Source: Ulota crispa
Taxonomy: Eukaryota > Streptophyta > Bryopsida > Orthotrichales > Orthotrichaceae
Direction of reading: 5' to 3'
DNA: 64,000 nt
Assembly: GCA_963920765.1 (NCBI GenBank)
Contig: OY987243.1
Location: forward strand, 2,294,001 to 2,358,000
Within the stretch, counting starts at the first letter, position 1. The number at the start of each line of letters is the position of its first letter. The notes under the pieces were generated by a model, which saw only the letters and a program-made list of their open reading frames with translations, was not told the origin of the DNA and ran no database searches. Below are positions 1 through 12,100 of the stretch, in pieces. The position numbers were made by a program, and so were the translations under genes.

Positions 1-536
1 AGTAGAAAGACGTAGAGAATGATCCAAAACACTAAATTGTTAAGAATTTAATAATGGAAATGAAAAATGCCAATCCAAATGCTTGCAATGTTTTAATAAA
101 CAACCTACATCCTTTGGTGTTTTGTTTTTTTCAAAATACTAAAAATGGAGTAAAATAAAGGACTTCAAAGTTTATTTTAGAGCAAAGAATCCATAAACAA
201 AATCTCCTCATAACTTTCATCTCATTGATAAAAATGGATGATATAAAGCTCTCCACATGCACATAAATCTCCTAAACTAATTTCAAAATTTTTGTTTTTG
301 AAAAAATATTTTTTTCTAATTTGCCCAAATTGCCCATTGGAGAAACAAGCAACATATTAGATCATAAGTTTTTACTTATAATTGCAAATGTCATGAAACT
401 TAGTGCATATGAAAAATATTCCTTGTCCCCACCTTCTATTAAAATTTCAGCCTAAAATATAAAAATCTCTAATCATAGGTACATGCCCAAAATTGCTATG
501 TTACCAAAATAACGTTGTTCAGGCCTTTAGGGTTAA
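1..536. mobile_element. Partial TTAA/CCC (piggyBac-like) element, right end only
   Basis: The right terminus reads GGCCTTTAGGGTTAA and ends at the TTAA of 533-536, matching the inverted termini of the TTAA-bounded family found throughout the window. No matching left end (TTAACCC) is visible between base 1 and the terminus, so the element either begins upstream of the window or has lost its left end. The rest of this stretch is AT-rich and shows no coding potential. The assignment rests on the terminus alone. Confidence 0.4.
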
Positions 537-1374
537 ATACTGTACCATATGCAACATGAACAAGATTATTAGGTTACTTCTATATTGATATGTCGAGGAA
601 AAATGAAAACAAAATTTATCTTCTGAAGACTTCCTTTTATCAATATCTGGATAATTTCTGTCAATTCTTTCAGACAGAATTCATTTAGCAGTTCACCTTT
701 CTAATTTCAAAACCAAGAATATCTTGAATATTGTAAGTATTTGACTTCAGGTGCAATAATTTACTTTGTTTCTTATAAAAAAAGAATGTAGTGATGTTTT
801 TCCTACAATTAAGAAGATCTAACACATCTTACACTTGATTGAAAGTTACCTATAAATTTTTGTGGTATTTTAAATTTTTCAAACTTTTTTTTTCACCCAG
901 TTCTTTTAGGCAAAAGGATTTTTTATTTTAAAACATTTAAAGATGTGATATTATTGACTTATTGACTTGCAGGACTCGATTTATTCAACATACATTAGAG
1001 TTCTTATCAATTTTGCACATAAAATTTAATTTGATAATGAATTTGCTTTATGCAAATCCCCATGAGCACATAATCCTTTTATTCGTCAGTAAGATGCATA
1101 AGAAAATAAGAAATTCATTGTTTAGATTCTGGGTTTAACTCTAGAGATGATATCCTGATGATTTGTATTGACGTAGCAAGTGTAGAATGTTTTTTCAGTT
1201 ATGGTGTTGAGAAGGAAAAAAAAACAAAGCATGATGTTTTATTTCGTTTTTTGCATTCTTTAATTTTTTTGCACTAAAACCATGAACACGTCATATTTAG
1301 TTTTTGGTTTTAATCTTTGGGAAGATGAATTACGTTATTTCTTCTAAATTATCAAATTTCTAGTATAGGTTAAA
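537..1374. other. Non-coding stretch upstream of the bc1 hinge gene
   Basis: AT-rich, with no recognisable gene or complete transposon. It should hold the promoter and 5' untranslated region of the gene starting at 1375. An acceptor-like TTTCTAG lies about 15 bases before that start codon, so a 5'-UTR intron is possible, but I see no decisive TATA box. Confidence 0.4.
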
Positions 1375-2373
1375 ATGCCAGAAAAAGAAGAAGAGGAAGA
1401 AGAAGAATCAGAGCCCGTTGATACTAAACCAGAGTGTGAGGCGTCATGTAAGCCTCGTTGTGTAAAACAGCTCCTAGCTTATGAGGTATTTGAATGCTCA
1501 TCTACCACACAAAATTCAAATAATATTTTTGAAGTTAAATATTTGAATGATACCAAAAAAAACCTCAAAACAATAATGCTTGCAACTAAAGTGAACAAAA
1601 TACTAGGAATTGTTAAAGTGACATCACAAATTGGTAAGCGACACCCCCAAGGTGTGCTGTGAGCATGGAGATTGAGATTTTAATGCTAAATTTTTTAATT
1701 CACTTGGTTCATCACTTCTTGGTCATGAAATTATCACCTTTTTAAAAGAAAGATGAATAAACACAAATTTTTATTAAACCTTTATTATTTAGCTCCTCTT
1801 TTTTCATAATATGTTTTTGCTTTATTTGATTTCAAAATTTGATTGTTTTAATTGCAAATTGAAACATCCCTATATTTTAAGGATATAGCCTTCCAATAAT
1901 AGAGATGAATCAACTCTTTAAGTCCAAATAAGAATTTTAGCATGAAATTTTCCATTTGCATGTTCACAATGGACTTGGGTGGCTATAACCATCACAATAA
2001 ATTTATGTTATTCCTGTTCCTACAATAAACTTATAACTGTTATAAGTACTCTATTTTGACATAACGGTTTTCAAATGATATAATGTTGTCAGGCCTGTGA
2101 GAAACGGGTTGATGGTCTTGAAGGAAAACATTGTACTGGACAATACTTTGATTACTGGGGCTGCATTGATAGATGTGTATGTACAAATTACTTGAATTTA
2201 CATAAATTATATATGCATATATAAACTAAATCACAAAACAAAAAAATCATTGTTAATATATTATTATATATATAGACATAGAGACATATAGTTCATGTGT
2301 TTTAAACATATTTTATTACTGATACACAAATTTTATGCAGTCAGCAACAAAATTATTTCGGACATTGAAGTAA
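1375..2373 (+). CDS. QCR6: Cytochrome b-c1 complex subunit 6 (hinge protein)
   Basis: Small acidic 'hinge' subunit of mitochondrial complex III. In this family it sits on the intermembrane-space side next to cytochrome c1 and helps cytochrome c docking. Three coding exons join in frame with GT-AG introns: 1375-1485, 2093-2176 and 2341-2373, giving 75 aa. The N-terminus is a Glu-rich run (residues 3-13). Two CX9C motifs follow: Cys29 to Cys39, and a second pair in the segment HCTGQYFDYWGC. This is the twin CX9C helical-hairpin fold held by two disulfides. The C-terminus (TKLFRTLK) matches the plant family's APKLFAKLK-type end. Length is close to the usual plant size of about 70 aa. The start is the first Met before the acidic run. 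Ungapped similarity to plant QCR6 runs through all three exons, so the assignment is firm. Confidence 0.93.
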
Positions 2374-4075
2374 AAGTATTCTTGGAAAAAATGAACTAAA
2401 AAATCTTCTTCAAGCTCGAGCAGTTTGGCTATTAGATTGAGATACTGAAAACATTATGTAGTTAAGCTGTTGATAGCTTTTTGGTGAGTCCTTTGATAAA
2501 TATGTGAGAAATACTACAACTCCTAGACTTGAAATCAATAAAAGGTAATTAGATATAACAAAAGTCTAATATTTGGTCTTTGGAATTGAAGATCATACAC
2601 ATTGAAAACTTACGTAAGTATTTTTATATCTAATTTAAATAAAAGTTTGTTGAACTTAAAGTGAAATATTTCTATTTAATTTTTTTTACACAAATTGCTA
2701 AGGAAGAAAGCAACCACATGCTTAGTTTCTGTAATTAGTCACTGAAAACAATGAATCAAATCTTTGAAAAATGATTGCTTAATAGTTGACAAATGATTAT
2801 GTATAATTTTGGATGTCATGAAAATAAAGCAGTTTTTGTGATGAACCTTCTTGTATTTGAAGTTGCATGATTACATTATTATGAATTTTGTTCTGTTTTG
2901 CTTTTTTTGAATGATTTTCAAATTTTAGTATATTGAAACAAGCTCATATAATAACAAGCACCACTCATTATCAAAGAATCTCACGTTTATGCAATGGAAT
3001 AAAATTTCTGGACAATAACATTCTATAACATGTCAAGGAAATAATTTAAGGAACTATTCTAATGGCTAAATCCTTAAACCTTTTTTGTATTTATCAATAT
3101 CTAGATGCACCAAAATAAGTGCATGATATTTTTCATCATACCAAATTTAATATTTTCTGGAGTTTTTCTTCATAACTCATAGATGATACTTTGATCTCTT
3201 AGCTTTTGAAACAATGTCTGGATTGTTTTAGCAAAAGCATCAAGACTATGTCACAAAATACCCTACTAAACATTTTCCAACGTAGGAAAGTCAATCAGTC
3301 AAAGTTAAATGCTCTCTATTGACCTTGCAATTGGATACAAATTCAAAAGGATAGTTTCTTACATTGTGATTGATTGATATCATAAATAGAAGTAGCTTAA
3401 TAATAAGAATACATTCACGATGAGCATTCCAAAAAATACAATAGTGAATAAGATGTACAATTCTACACGTGCATAACAATGCTTCCTACTTGCATGTGTA
3501 TACATGTATATGTGAGTTTGTTGCAAACAAATAGTTCAAATATTTTGTAGTTAAGCAAATAGTGCACCATGTGTTTTTTTATAGATAATTTGAAAAATGT
3601 TAATCAAGGTCAAATTTTCAGAATAATCCAGGAGTTATTTTTCAAAATAATTGCGCTTCTTTTAATTTTTACCATCCAAAATAGAATTCAGGTGGATTAT
3701 TTTGAGGAGAGCAAGAGGAAGGTTCATTACTGTAGGTTGAGAGTAGATTTTGGCATAAATTAATTCCTCTAGTCAAATTATTTCATATATTATTCTCCAA
3801 AAATGCTCAATATCAAACAAAACAAAAAATTGAAATTCTAAACATTATAGAACAAATTTTGGAAAGTCAAGGCTAATTTTAGGAGGGCTCAATCTATTCC
3901 AAGCTTTGTACCAAGGATTTAATGCCAAATAATAACCGTTTTAGAAAAAAGCTGAATCAACAAAGAATTATTAGCTCTGAGGTCGAATCCAACTTTTCTT
4001 AGAAAAATATTCTATTTGGCAGAGAGTTGACAAATCTGCTCTCATGCTATAGTAATCACTATACAATATTGGTAC
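2374..4075. other. Intergenic, nothing recognised
   Basis: AT-rich sequence downstream of the hinge gene. Open frames are short (at most 64 codons), overlap on both strands and match no family I know. The first few hundred bases presumably include the 3' UTR of the upstream gene. Confidence 0.4.
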
Positions 4076-4078
4076 ATT

Positions 4079-4227
4079 AATTACAAGGGAACACTGTCAA
4101 ACTAGACAGTTTTTGTAGATTCAAACAAGTTGATTTTGACATATTTTTGTAATTGCGAACAATTTTTGTCATTTTGGACACACTTAGCAATTTGGACGTG
4201 TTAGTTCGGACACAACTTCTTGTAGTG
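4079..4227. mobile_element. Miniature CACTA (En/Spm-like) element
   Basis: 149 bp. The right end is an intact CACTACAAGAAGTTGTGTCC in reverse complement. The left end keeps TACAAGGGAACACTGTC, but its first three bases (CAC) have decayed to AAT. It is flanked by a 3-bp direct repeat ATT (4076-4078 and 4228-4230), the duplication size of CACTA elements. The interior holds repeated TTTGGACA-like motifs, and the unit is clearly related to the one at 37423-37580. It has no coding capacity. Confidence 0.7.
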
Positions 4228-4230
4228 ATT

Positions 4231-5160
4231 TTAAATGATAAGCAATAAATTAAAGTAAAGATGCACTAAAGTTTTTTGTAATTTTAAAAATGAGGCACTC
4301 CAAATTTTGTTTGAAACCTAACAAATACTACGCAATTGCAAGCTAGCCACATTAGGAAGAAATTGAGCCCTCCAAAGGGCTGCAAGTTTAGTTGTTCCCA
4401 AAGCTAAGATCCTGCTCGTACTGGCCATCAAAAAAAACTAAAAAATTATAAAGAAAAACAAAACAGTTTTTTTTTTTTAATTGAATTTTAATCATATCAT
4501 TTGACGTGATCAAGTTTTGATTAGGTCAGCATGCCCATGTGCAAGTGTCCTCATGTTTTGAAGAAATGGGCCCAAAATTCCCATGGTTTTGAGGAAGGGG
4601 CCCCTTCTTAGGCCCAAATCCTTTGTAATGAAGCCTCATTAAAATTTCCTCTCATCTATTGGTTATGGTACCTAACCATTCATCTAGACACTTATAAGAA
4701 GTATTTGTATACTTTGTTGCTTTGCACTAAGAGCATTATTGGTACTACTCTTCACAATTGAAAACACAAGGGTGTGTCTTAAGCTGATTTTTTGTAAAAA
4801 GCCATAGCTTTGTTTTCAAGTTTCATATCGTGCATATCAAATTAAATAATTAGCTTTTCAACTGAAATGGGCATACATCAGTTAACAAACAATCGGATTT
4901 TAAGGTATAATATTTGTCCTATGTAACCCTAAGAGACATACGTGTTTATGACTTGAACAAATAATTAGTTTTCCCATATAAAGAGTATCACAATTTGTAA
5001 AATATACCCTTTTATATTTTACAATACTCTTCTCTTCTATTTACACTTGCACTTTATAATATTGCACAAATAATGTGTCTTTGCAATATAACTAAAAGCA
5101 AAAAAAAAACTATTTTTCTAAAAATGTTCAAAAAAACCCATCTTACAATTAAAACGTTGT
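4231..5160. other. Intergenic, nothing recognised
   Basis: AT-rich sequence with homopolymer runs. No gene or element with identifiable ends was seen. Confidence 0.35.
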
Positions 5161-6129
5161 TTAACCCCTAAAGGACCAGGTGTCTATTGAACAAACACTT
5201 GAGAACTATCACACACTTGAGAATTATAAAATCAATTTTTATTGGATGTTCTCAAAATTGTTACACAAGGTGTAAGTATGTATCTCCCAAGTGAAAATCA
5301 AAATTTTTGCCCAATCGGATCATTTAGAAGTTATGTTGCCTAAAAGAATTTGGATAGCTTGGGCAATTTGGGCATCTCTGGAGACTCATACGCTAAAACT
5401 CTTATCAACTTTAGAAATATGGCATGTATTTAACTAATAAAATGTGGTGTACAATTGTCAAAAATAGCAATAATAATTGAGCTTGCACATCTCATTCTAA
5501 GTGGAGTCAAAATTTGTTAACTATGTTTGGGCATTTTCAAGAAATTTTTTTTTTTTTCTAATTTGAGGGCCTATTATCTTTCAATTTATAATCCAAAGCT
5601 CCTAAATTATTTTTCACATACTCCAAATGTTTGTCTCTAACTTTTTACTATTTTGATTTCAAGTAAAAGGTTTCCTCATTACAAAAGAAATCACAAAAGA
5701 ATGACTAATATACTACCAATTTACTTAACCTCCTTGTATTGCAAGGTGATTTAGAATAAGTTAGATTTTGTATCTGCTTTTGAAATTTTTCAAGAGTTCA
5801 TCTAACATCATATACTTATCATATACTTATGAATGTTCAGAAGACTCATTTTTTGTGTAGAGCAAAAAATTTACTCCAAGAGGGCTCAAAATCTGTTGAG
5901 CTTGTTTTGCAAGAATTAAAAAGAAGTTATTTTTCTCACTTCTAAAGTTATAATCCTACAATCCACGAAGTCAAACGAACTGAATTCTTTTGCACGCATT
6001 GACGTATTTGTTGAACATACTTTTAAGCGGTTGGAACTCAGGAAAAAGGTTTTCATTTTCAATTTTGGGCAGTGCACTGAAAGTTGGCAATTTTTGAGAT
6101 GATTTCTGAAAAAACACCCTTGGGGTTAA
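5161..6129. mobile_element. TTAA/CCC (piggyBac-like) element, about 970 bp
   Basis: The left end is TTAACCCCTAAAGGACCAGG. The right end reads TTAACCCCAAGGGTG in reverse complement, and both outermost tetranucleotides are TTAA. A short imperfect hairpin (AGGTGT paired with ACACTT) lies just inside the left terminus. The interior has no open frame resembling a transposase. Its size is close to the 900-bp members at 40433, 44672 and 60028. The right terminus is weaker than the left, so the pairing is probable rather than certain. Confidence 0.5.
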
Positions 6130-7016
6130 TATTGAATGAACTAGTGTGATTACCAATCTCAAATCAAATTATAAACAAAAAAGTGACTTGAATGCATGTA
6201 TTTAAATTCCATTTTCAATTGTTTTGAGTATAATTAAAATAAATGGTTCTTCAATTAAGTATATATATGTCAATAATAATAGACTGCTTATTCTTCATCA
6301 AAAGGTACTTCATTAAACAAATTCATCATCTACAAAGAGAATTCACTTGTATCTACTTAAAAAAATAACACACATTATTTATTTTTTGCAATGTAAAAAA
6401 TTCCAATTTCTTAAAGAATATCTAATGAAAACAAGAAACACATTATATATATACTTTGATGGCATAAATTTCTTAACAACGAGATTGTTATACCTTTTTA
6501 CGTATGAACATCAATATCTAATTAGAGCCATTATCAGTACCAATTATATAAACTCGTATGGATAAGATAATGACAAGAAGTGTGCAATTTGAAAAATCCA
6601 ATGTTTTGTGCTTGTGCAATCTAACAATAGAAGAGTTGAGTGTATTCTCCAAGCTAAGTGAAATGATGCAAGATACTGAAAAATCGTGCAAGTATCACAA
6701 AATAAATTATTCGTATGGTCCCTCAAATTTAGCTATTGATGTAAGAATTATAAAAAAAAAAATCAGCATATGCACAACTACATATTTGAATTTCCCTTAA
6801 CTTTTTCACTTCTTCCCCTTATTTGAATTTTACGTTTTGGATGAATGACAAACAACCAATGTTTGATACCTAATGCTTTATGATAGAGAATTTTAAACTT
6901 ATGATGTTAATAGATAATTTTGAATGTAACATGACAAATAGACAACCCACGCTCTATATAATATAGATACACTCACTCATATAGATACATTCTTGGAAGT
7001 AAATACTTTCAAGAGA
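6130..7016. other. Intergenic, nothing recognised
   Basis: Open frames of 60 to 80 codons overlap on both strands near 6347-6800 and match nothing I recognise. The stretch is very AT-rich and no transposon ends were identified. Confidence 0.35.
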
Positions 7017-7024
7017 TTCTTTTA

Positions 7025-7714
7025 GGGAATTGATATAGACACACTAAGGGTTTTTATATGGACTCCGAGGGGGGGTAAATTTTAGATATTTACTTTCAAC
7101 AAGTTGAATTTAGTTGGATTTATAAATCGTGATTTAGTCTAGAACCACAAAGGAGGTTACAATTGAACAATGCCTAGTGGAAAAGCTTAGTGAGGGGGCA
7201 AAATATTACCATTACCCTTGCTTGTAAAAAATCTAAGATTTTCCATTGGGAGTTGCTCAATCATAACCTCCTTGATGGTGCAACATTAAGTCAAGATCTC
7301 TACATCCAAATATAAATTCAAATTTTTCAAATTCAACTTATTGATGATAAATATCTAAAATTTACACTCCTTATCTTGGTATCTAGGGTTTAATTTCTTG
7401 GCAATATTTTGCCTAAATCTTACCTCAAAAACTTGCTGGCGACTGTTACACTAATTAATCCGTGTGAATATATGGATGAAATTGGCAAATCCTTCCCGGA
7501 CAAAATCCCAATGTGCCAGATTTTGGATGAAAGTAGCTAATATTAACAAGTTTTTGGATGAACTTTTGTATGACATTCATTTGTACCAATTTTAGATAAA
7601 TTTTCTTTACATGTTTGCATTCTAGGGTGCAACTCGCTCTACCTTGACAAAAACAAAAATTGAACCTTGTTGATATCCGTATAACAAACCCTATGTGTGC
7701 CTATATCAATTCCC
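7025..7714. mobile_element. Foldback MITE (GGGAATTGATAT family) with 8-bp duplication
   Basis: 690 bp. The ends are GGGAATTGATATAGACACAC and, in reverse complement, GGGAATTGATATAGGCACAC. The flanks repeat TTCTTTTA exactly (7017-7024 and 7715-7722), an 8-bp target duplication. The arms fold back over more than 150 bp, pairing around 7060-7165 with 7255-7385. About 270 bp near the right end (roughly 7385-7655) breaks the symmetry and may be a later insertion. A second copy lies at 43542-43951. The duplication size fits hAT-type elements, but the terminal bases do not settle the superfamily. Confidence 0.7.
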
Positions 7715-7719
7715 TTCTT

Positions 7720-8372
7720 TTAAGCCCTAAATGCCCAAAGCACCACATTTTGGTGCCGACAATATTTTGAAGTTCAATAAAACTTAACTAAGTAGCTATT
7801 TTTAGAATTTATTATTTTAGAATTATATTGTTTGAAGTCTAGTTTTAGCATCAAAATCTTGATTTTGAATGATTAATTGTGAATTTTCTATTCAAGATTT
7901 TGTGCAAGGGTGTCCATTGCAATCTTGACCTTTTTAGTGTTGAGAGCTCATGAAAATGAGCCTCAAATACATTAGATCTTGGAGAAAAATTCACACTAGA
8001 AATTCATTTTTAAAATTTGTAAAAGATATTTTGAAATACCGTAAGTGGATTGGAGTTATGTATGTTATGTCCTTTAACCCCATTTTTGTTTGGTGACCAA
8101 AATTTTAGATTTGTCATGTGAAAAGAGCATCAAAAGATTTGAAGTCATTTTTGTAAATTTAACACCCTCTTGATCAAACATTTTAGTCTTTCAATCCATA
8201 AGTGGCATTATTTTGTTTTCTTTTCCCATGTGATGTTTAATATATTTAGTTTGAATTTGTACAGTTAAAATTTAAAAAAGAAATGATATAACTTATCAAA
8301 ATGTTGACTTTCTGTTCAATTTAGAGCAAATTTCCAAAAGCTCAAAAAAGGCCTTGGGCATTTAGGGGTTAA
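7720..8372. mobile_element. TTAA/CCC (piggyBac-like) element, 653 bp
   Basis: The terminal inverted repeats agree over about 18 bp: TTAAGCCCTAAATGCCCAAA on the left and TTAACCCCTAAATGCCCAAG in reverse complement on the right. A subterminal hairpin follows the left terminus (GCACCA, 5-base loop, TGGTGC). The interior closely matches the 641-bp element at 41694-42334, including a shared stretch around 'TCAAGATTTTGTGCAAGG', so the two are copies of one subfamily. There is no coding capacity. It abuts the foldback MITE ending at 7714. Confidence 0.75.
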
Positions 8373-9198
8373 AGCAGGTCCCCATTTGCACTTAGTTTTA
8401 TGGCGAGATGCCTTGTTTGTGAATTTTCATAAAAGAGTTGTTGAGAGGGAATGGGAAGCACGTGGAGAACGTGAAAGCCTCCACCAAAGGAAAGGGACAA
8501 TCGCGGCGGTTCAACCAGGCTCGGTGTCCTTTGACCATGAACCCTGCTGCTGCTCTCATGACCGTCCTCCGCCAATGCCCTAAACCCCCCTTGCACCAAT
8601 TCTCTCTCTCGATCTCTCTCTCGATCTCTCTGCCACTCAGCTCCTCTTCCCTTTCCCCTTAGAATTCCATTGCCATAATTACTTCGGCATCTTGTCTTGT
8701 TTGAGATCCTCGCTCGCTTGCACTGCTCTGCACTTCACGATGATCTCATCGGATGCCTCCCGTCGTCCGAGATTCTGATTCCTGCTGATTTTTAATCCTC
8801 TTCTTTTTAGTTTCTTTCCATTTCCTCGCACTTGGCAGAGGCCTCATGCGGAGGCCTGGTGTGTTGCCCGCGTGCCCCGACCATGTGGACTTGCATTGCT
8901 CTTTCCGATGCCTCACAATGTAGGACCGACTGTATTCTGTTAATCTTTCTTGGAAGGACGAGAGAGTTTTATTCAATTCATACCAGAGGAAAGTTTCTTC
9001 GTTGCTTAGAGGAGAGGCGTTGAACTGTCTCAAGCCAGCCTTGTTGCCGGCAAGATGAAGCTCTTCAGAGATTGTGTTGGCGGACAGTCTTATGGTTTGC
9101 GGTTTCGACTCATTGGCAGAACTGTAGCATCAGCCACATAGTTGGACGAGGCTTGATATATCGTTGCTACGTGGTTCGACTGTCGGATTGCAGCGACC
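8373..9198 (+). promoter_or_regulatory. GC-rich upstream region of TOM40 (promoter/5' UTR)
   Basis: Clearly more GC-rich than the surrounding DNA. It includes a pyrimidine tract of CTCTCT/GATCTCT units at about 8601-8632, typical of plant 5' UTRs and core promoters. Several overlapping open frames of up to 95 codons occur on both strands but match no protein family, so I treat them as chance frames in GC-rich leader DNA. Upstream ATG codons (for example at 9055) precede the TOM40 start, so a leader intron is possible. Confidence 0.45.
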
Positions 9199-12100
9199 AT
9201 GGGAGCAGCTCTAAGCTACTGCTCTCCTCAACAGGTCCTCACAGAGGCCGTGTGTGGCGATGACGGTAAAGGTCCTGATTACATGCACTTGCCATGTCCG
9301 GTGAAGTATGAAGACATCACTCGCGAAGCTTACAGTAAGTTATTCGTCCTGCCTTCAATGCTTGTTGTTGTATGGCTTGATGCATGTTTCTCTTCTCGTC
9401 TCGGAAACTACGACGAGGTCTGGCGTTCTCACACCATGCGAACAGGATAGCAGATATAACTTTGAATTTCTTTGTCAAATCTAGGATTTAGGGACGATTT
9501 GCAATCTTTTGGTGCTTGCATAAGCAACACGTGTAGCTTGTCTTGAACAAACTCTTAAAATAGACAAATCGTTGAATGTCAAACTTTGAAATCGTACTTT
9601 TATGTTTTTATAGCAACCTTTCTGGTATTTGCAAAAGGAGGTGCACTCTAGAAGTGTGTGAAGGTGCTCTTGGTGAGCACCACAAGTAATTCATGACGAA
9701 GTAGTTGGTAAAATGATTTCTTTTAATACAAAATTGGGCAATCTGATGTTTTCACATCCCGGATATATACAGGAACAGAGTTTTTTAGTTACTGTCAACT
9801 CCCGTGATTCATTTTGGTGTGTTTTATGTTCACTTTTTTGCAGTGTCTTTGAAGCCGGAGCTCTTCGAAGGCTTACGCTTCGACGTCACAAGGGCTTTAA
9901 ACAATAAGTTTGCACTGAGCAATAGGTGAGGACACAAAGCAGAAGAATTCCTTCATGCGCAGTACCACTCATAAGGTCGTACATACTAAAATGACATGTT
10001 TCAAAGCGCCAAAATAGTGATATTCAAGTGCAAAGGGCTTTACAAACTAGGATTGATATAGATCTGGTCAGGATAAATGCCAATTTTTTTGAAATTTCGT
10101 CACTTAAATTGAATGTTACAATGTGCTTATAAGCCACGTGCGCCTGATCAATTTGTAGTAAAGCTCTATATTGAGGTTGAAGTTAGTAAAAACACTTTGC
10201 TACTAGTGGTACTTTGCTGCAGATTTCATTTGATGCCATGATATGTCTAAATTTCACAAGTGCATACTATTCAGGCTCATTTTGAGACCATTGTACAAGA
10301 CAATGCGATTGTTTAGGATTTGCGCAACGGATAGAATTTCATAAGTCATTAGAGTGATTCTAGCCTTCTCTTAATGTTCTCACGCTGCCAATGCACTGAC
10401 TCTTTTAACAGTGGTGCACAATCTCTATAACCATTTTTTTCATTTTCTCATTATTTCGTTTTGGGTCGCAGTTTGTTTATGGGTTCGGTAGACATGCCTG
10501 ATAATGACGACCCTGTGGTGAAACAACCGAAGGCTCACTTCGAACTTGGTGCTAATCTTGTAGATCAAAAGGTCAGAAATAACTTCACAATTGTCAAATT
10601 CAGCTGTCTATGATTTTTTTTATTCAACTGTGGTCGTAACGTAACAAAAAACGAGGAAACCTGCTTGATTTAGTATACACAATGTGTTGGATTTCACTTG
10701 TTTGATTTCCCATTTGCAGGGAAAGATGGATATAGTCATGCTGATGGGACGTATTCTTTCAGATGGAAAAATGTCAGCTCGGGTGAAGTATGATGTCAAT
10801 GACCGGTTTTCCATTAAAGCAGATGCTCAGGTTGGTTTCTCATACACGAAGGAAATCGTCCATTTTACTATGAAATTCATGAAATTAGCCCTTTCGAACT
10901 GCCAATCTGGAACGTTAGCTCTATACCAACCATAGAGTCTATTCCAGTCATAGTTTCTCATAGTTCCTAGAGCTTTTGGCATTCGAACACCACAGTTTGG
11001 ATGAGAATTCAAATGTTTCTATAGATTAACAATATCAGAGTTCCGTGAAAGCCATAGCAAAAATTTAGCTCAAACTTGGTCCGCACCATGTTCCGTGTTC
11101 AAGTCCATTGGATGGCAAAAATTCAAGAGATTGACATTTGTCCACGCGACGTCCCCTATGACCCCTCATATCTGTTGTTGAGGTCGTAGTTTTTTTTGGG
11201 GGGGGGGGGGGGGGGGGGGTCTGAACACTTTGATGCAATTTCACAACTTTGGCACTTAGAACCATGGCAATGTAAAAACTCATTCTGCATCCATTTAACA
11301 ACTCCATCTTCATGTACTAGCAGTATGCATTTCTGTTTGAAATTGTACTCTGACACTACTTAACATGTATGTCTCCCTTAGGTTGTGATTGTCAATCGAT
11401 GTGTTTCTTTACAGTGTTATATAGAATAACCCTATTACAGAAATAGGTAAAAGCATGCCATAGTTGAAAAGGCGCTTCAGCACATCTAAGATAAATAACC
11501 AATGTTTTTCAGAATACTGAGTTTACCACTTCGAATTTCCTTAAATCCTTTAGTTTCTTTTGAGATTTTTTTTTAAAATTAATTACTTTCCGATCATTTT
11601 GCTACTAATTTTTTTGAAATAGTTCTGAGCAACTCTGCTGTTTTGCCTCTGGTATGTTATTATTTTTCCCATCCAGATCATGTATTTATTCAAGTGCACA
11701 AGCTTGTTGATCCAATAAGTTTGCTTTATCTTTCTAACGAATTTTTCATTGAACTTGCAGCTTACAAATGAACCTCATTTCTCGGTTGGCATGTTCAAAT
11801 TCGACTACAAGGTTCCTTGCTCCATCCATTGTCGATAAAGGCACATGTTTCATTAGTTTTTTTCAAACAGTTGAGGCAATCTATTATGTCAAGTAAGACC
11901 CACTTTACACAAAAATTCAATCAAACCAACTCAAACACCCACCATGACATCTTTTTTTCTTCTTTTTGCTTCACAATGAGCCCATGAATGGGTGATTGAA
12001 ATTAATAGTTCCAATAAAACTCAAACCCTTCATGTAGTTTCAAGCTTAAATTCCACAAAGGTTTCTCTATGCATGCAAGCCTAGATTGAAAGAATTTTGT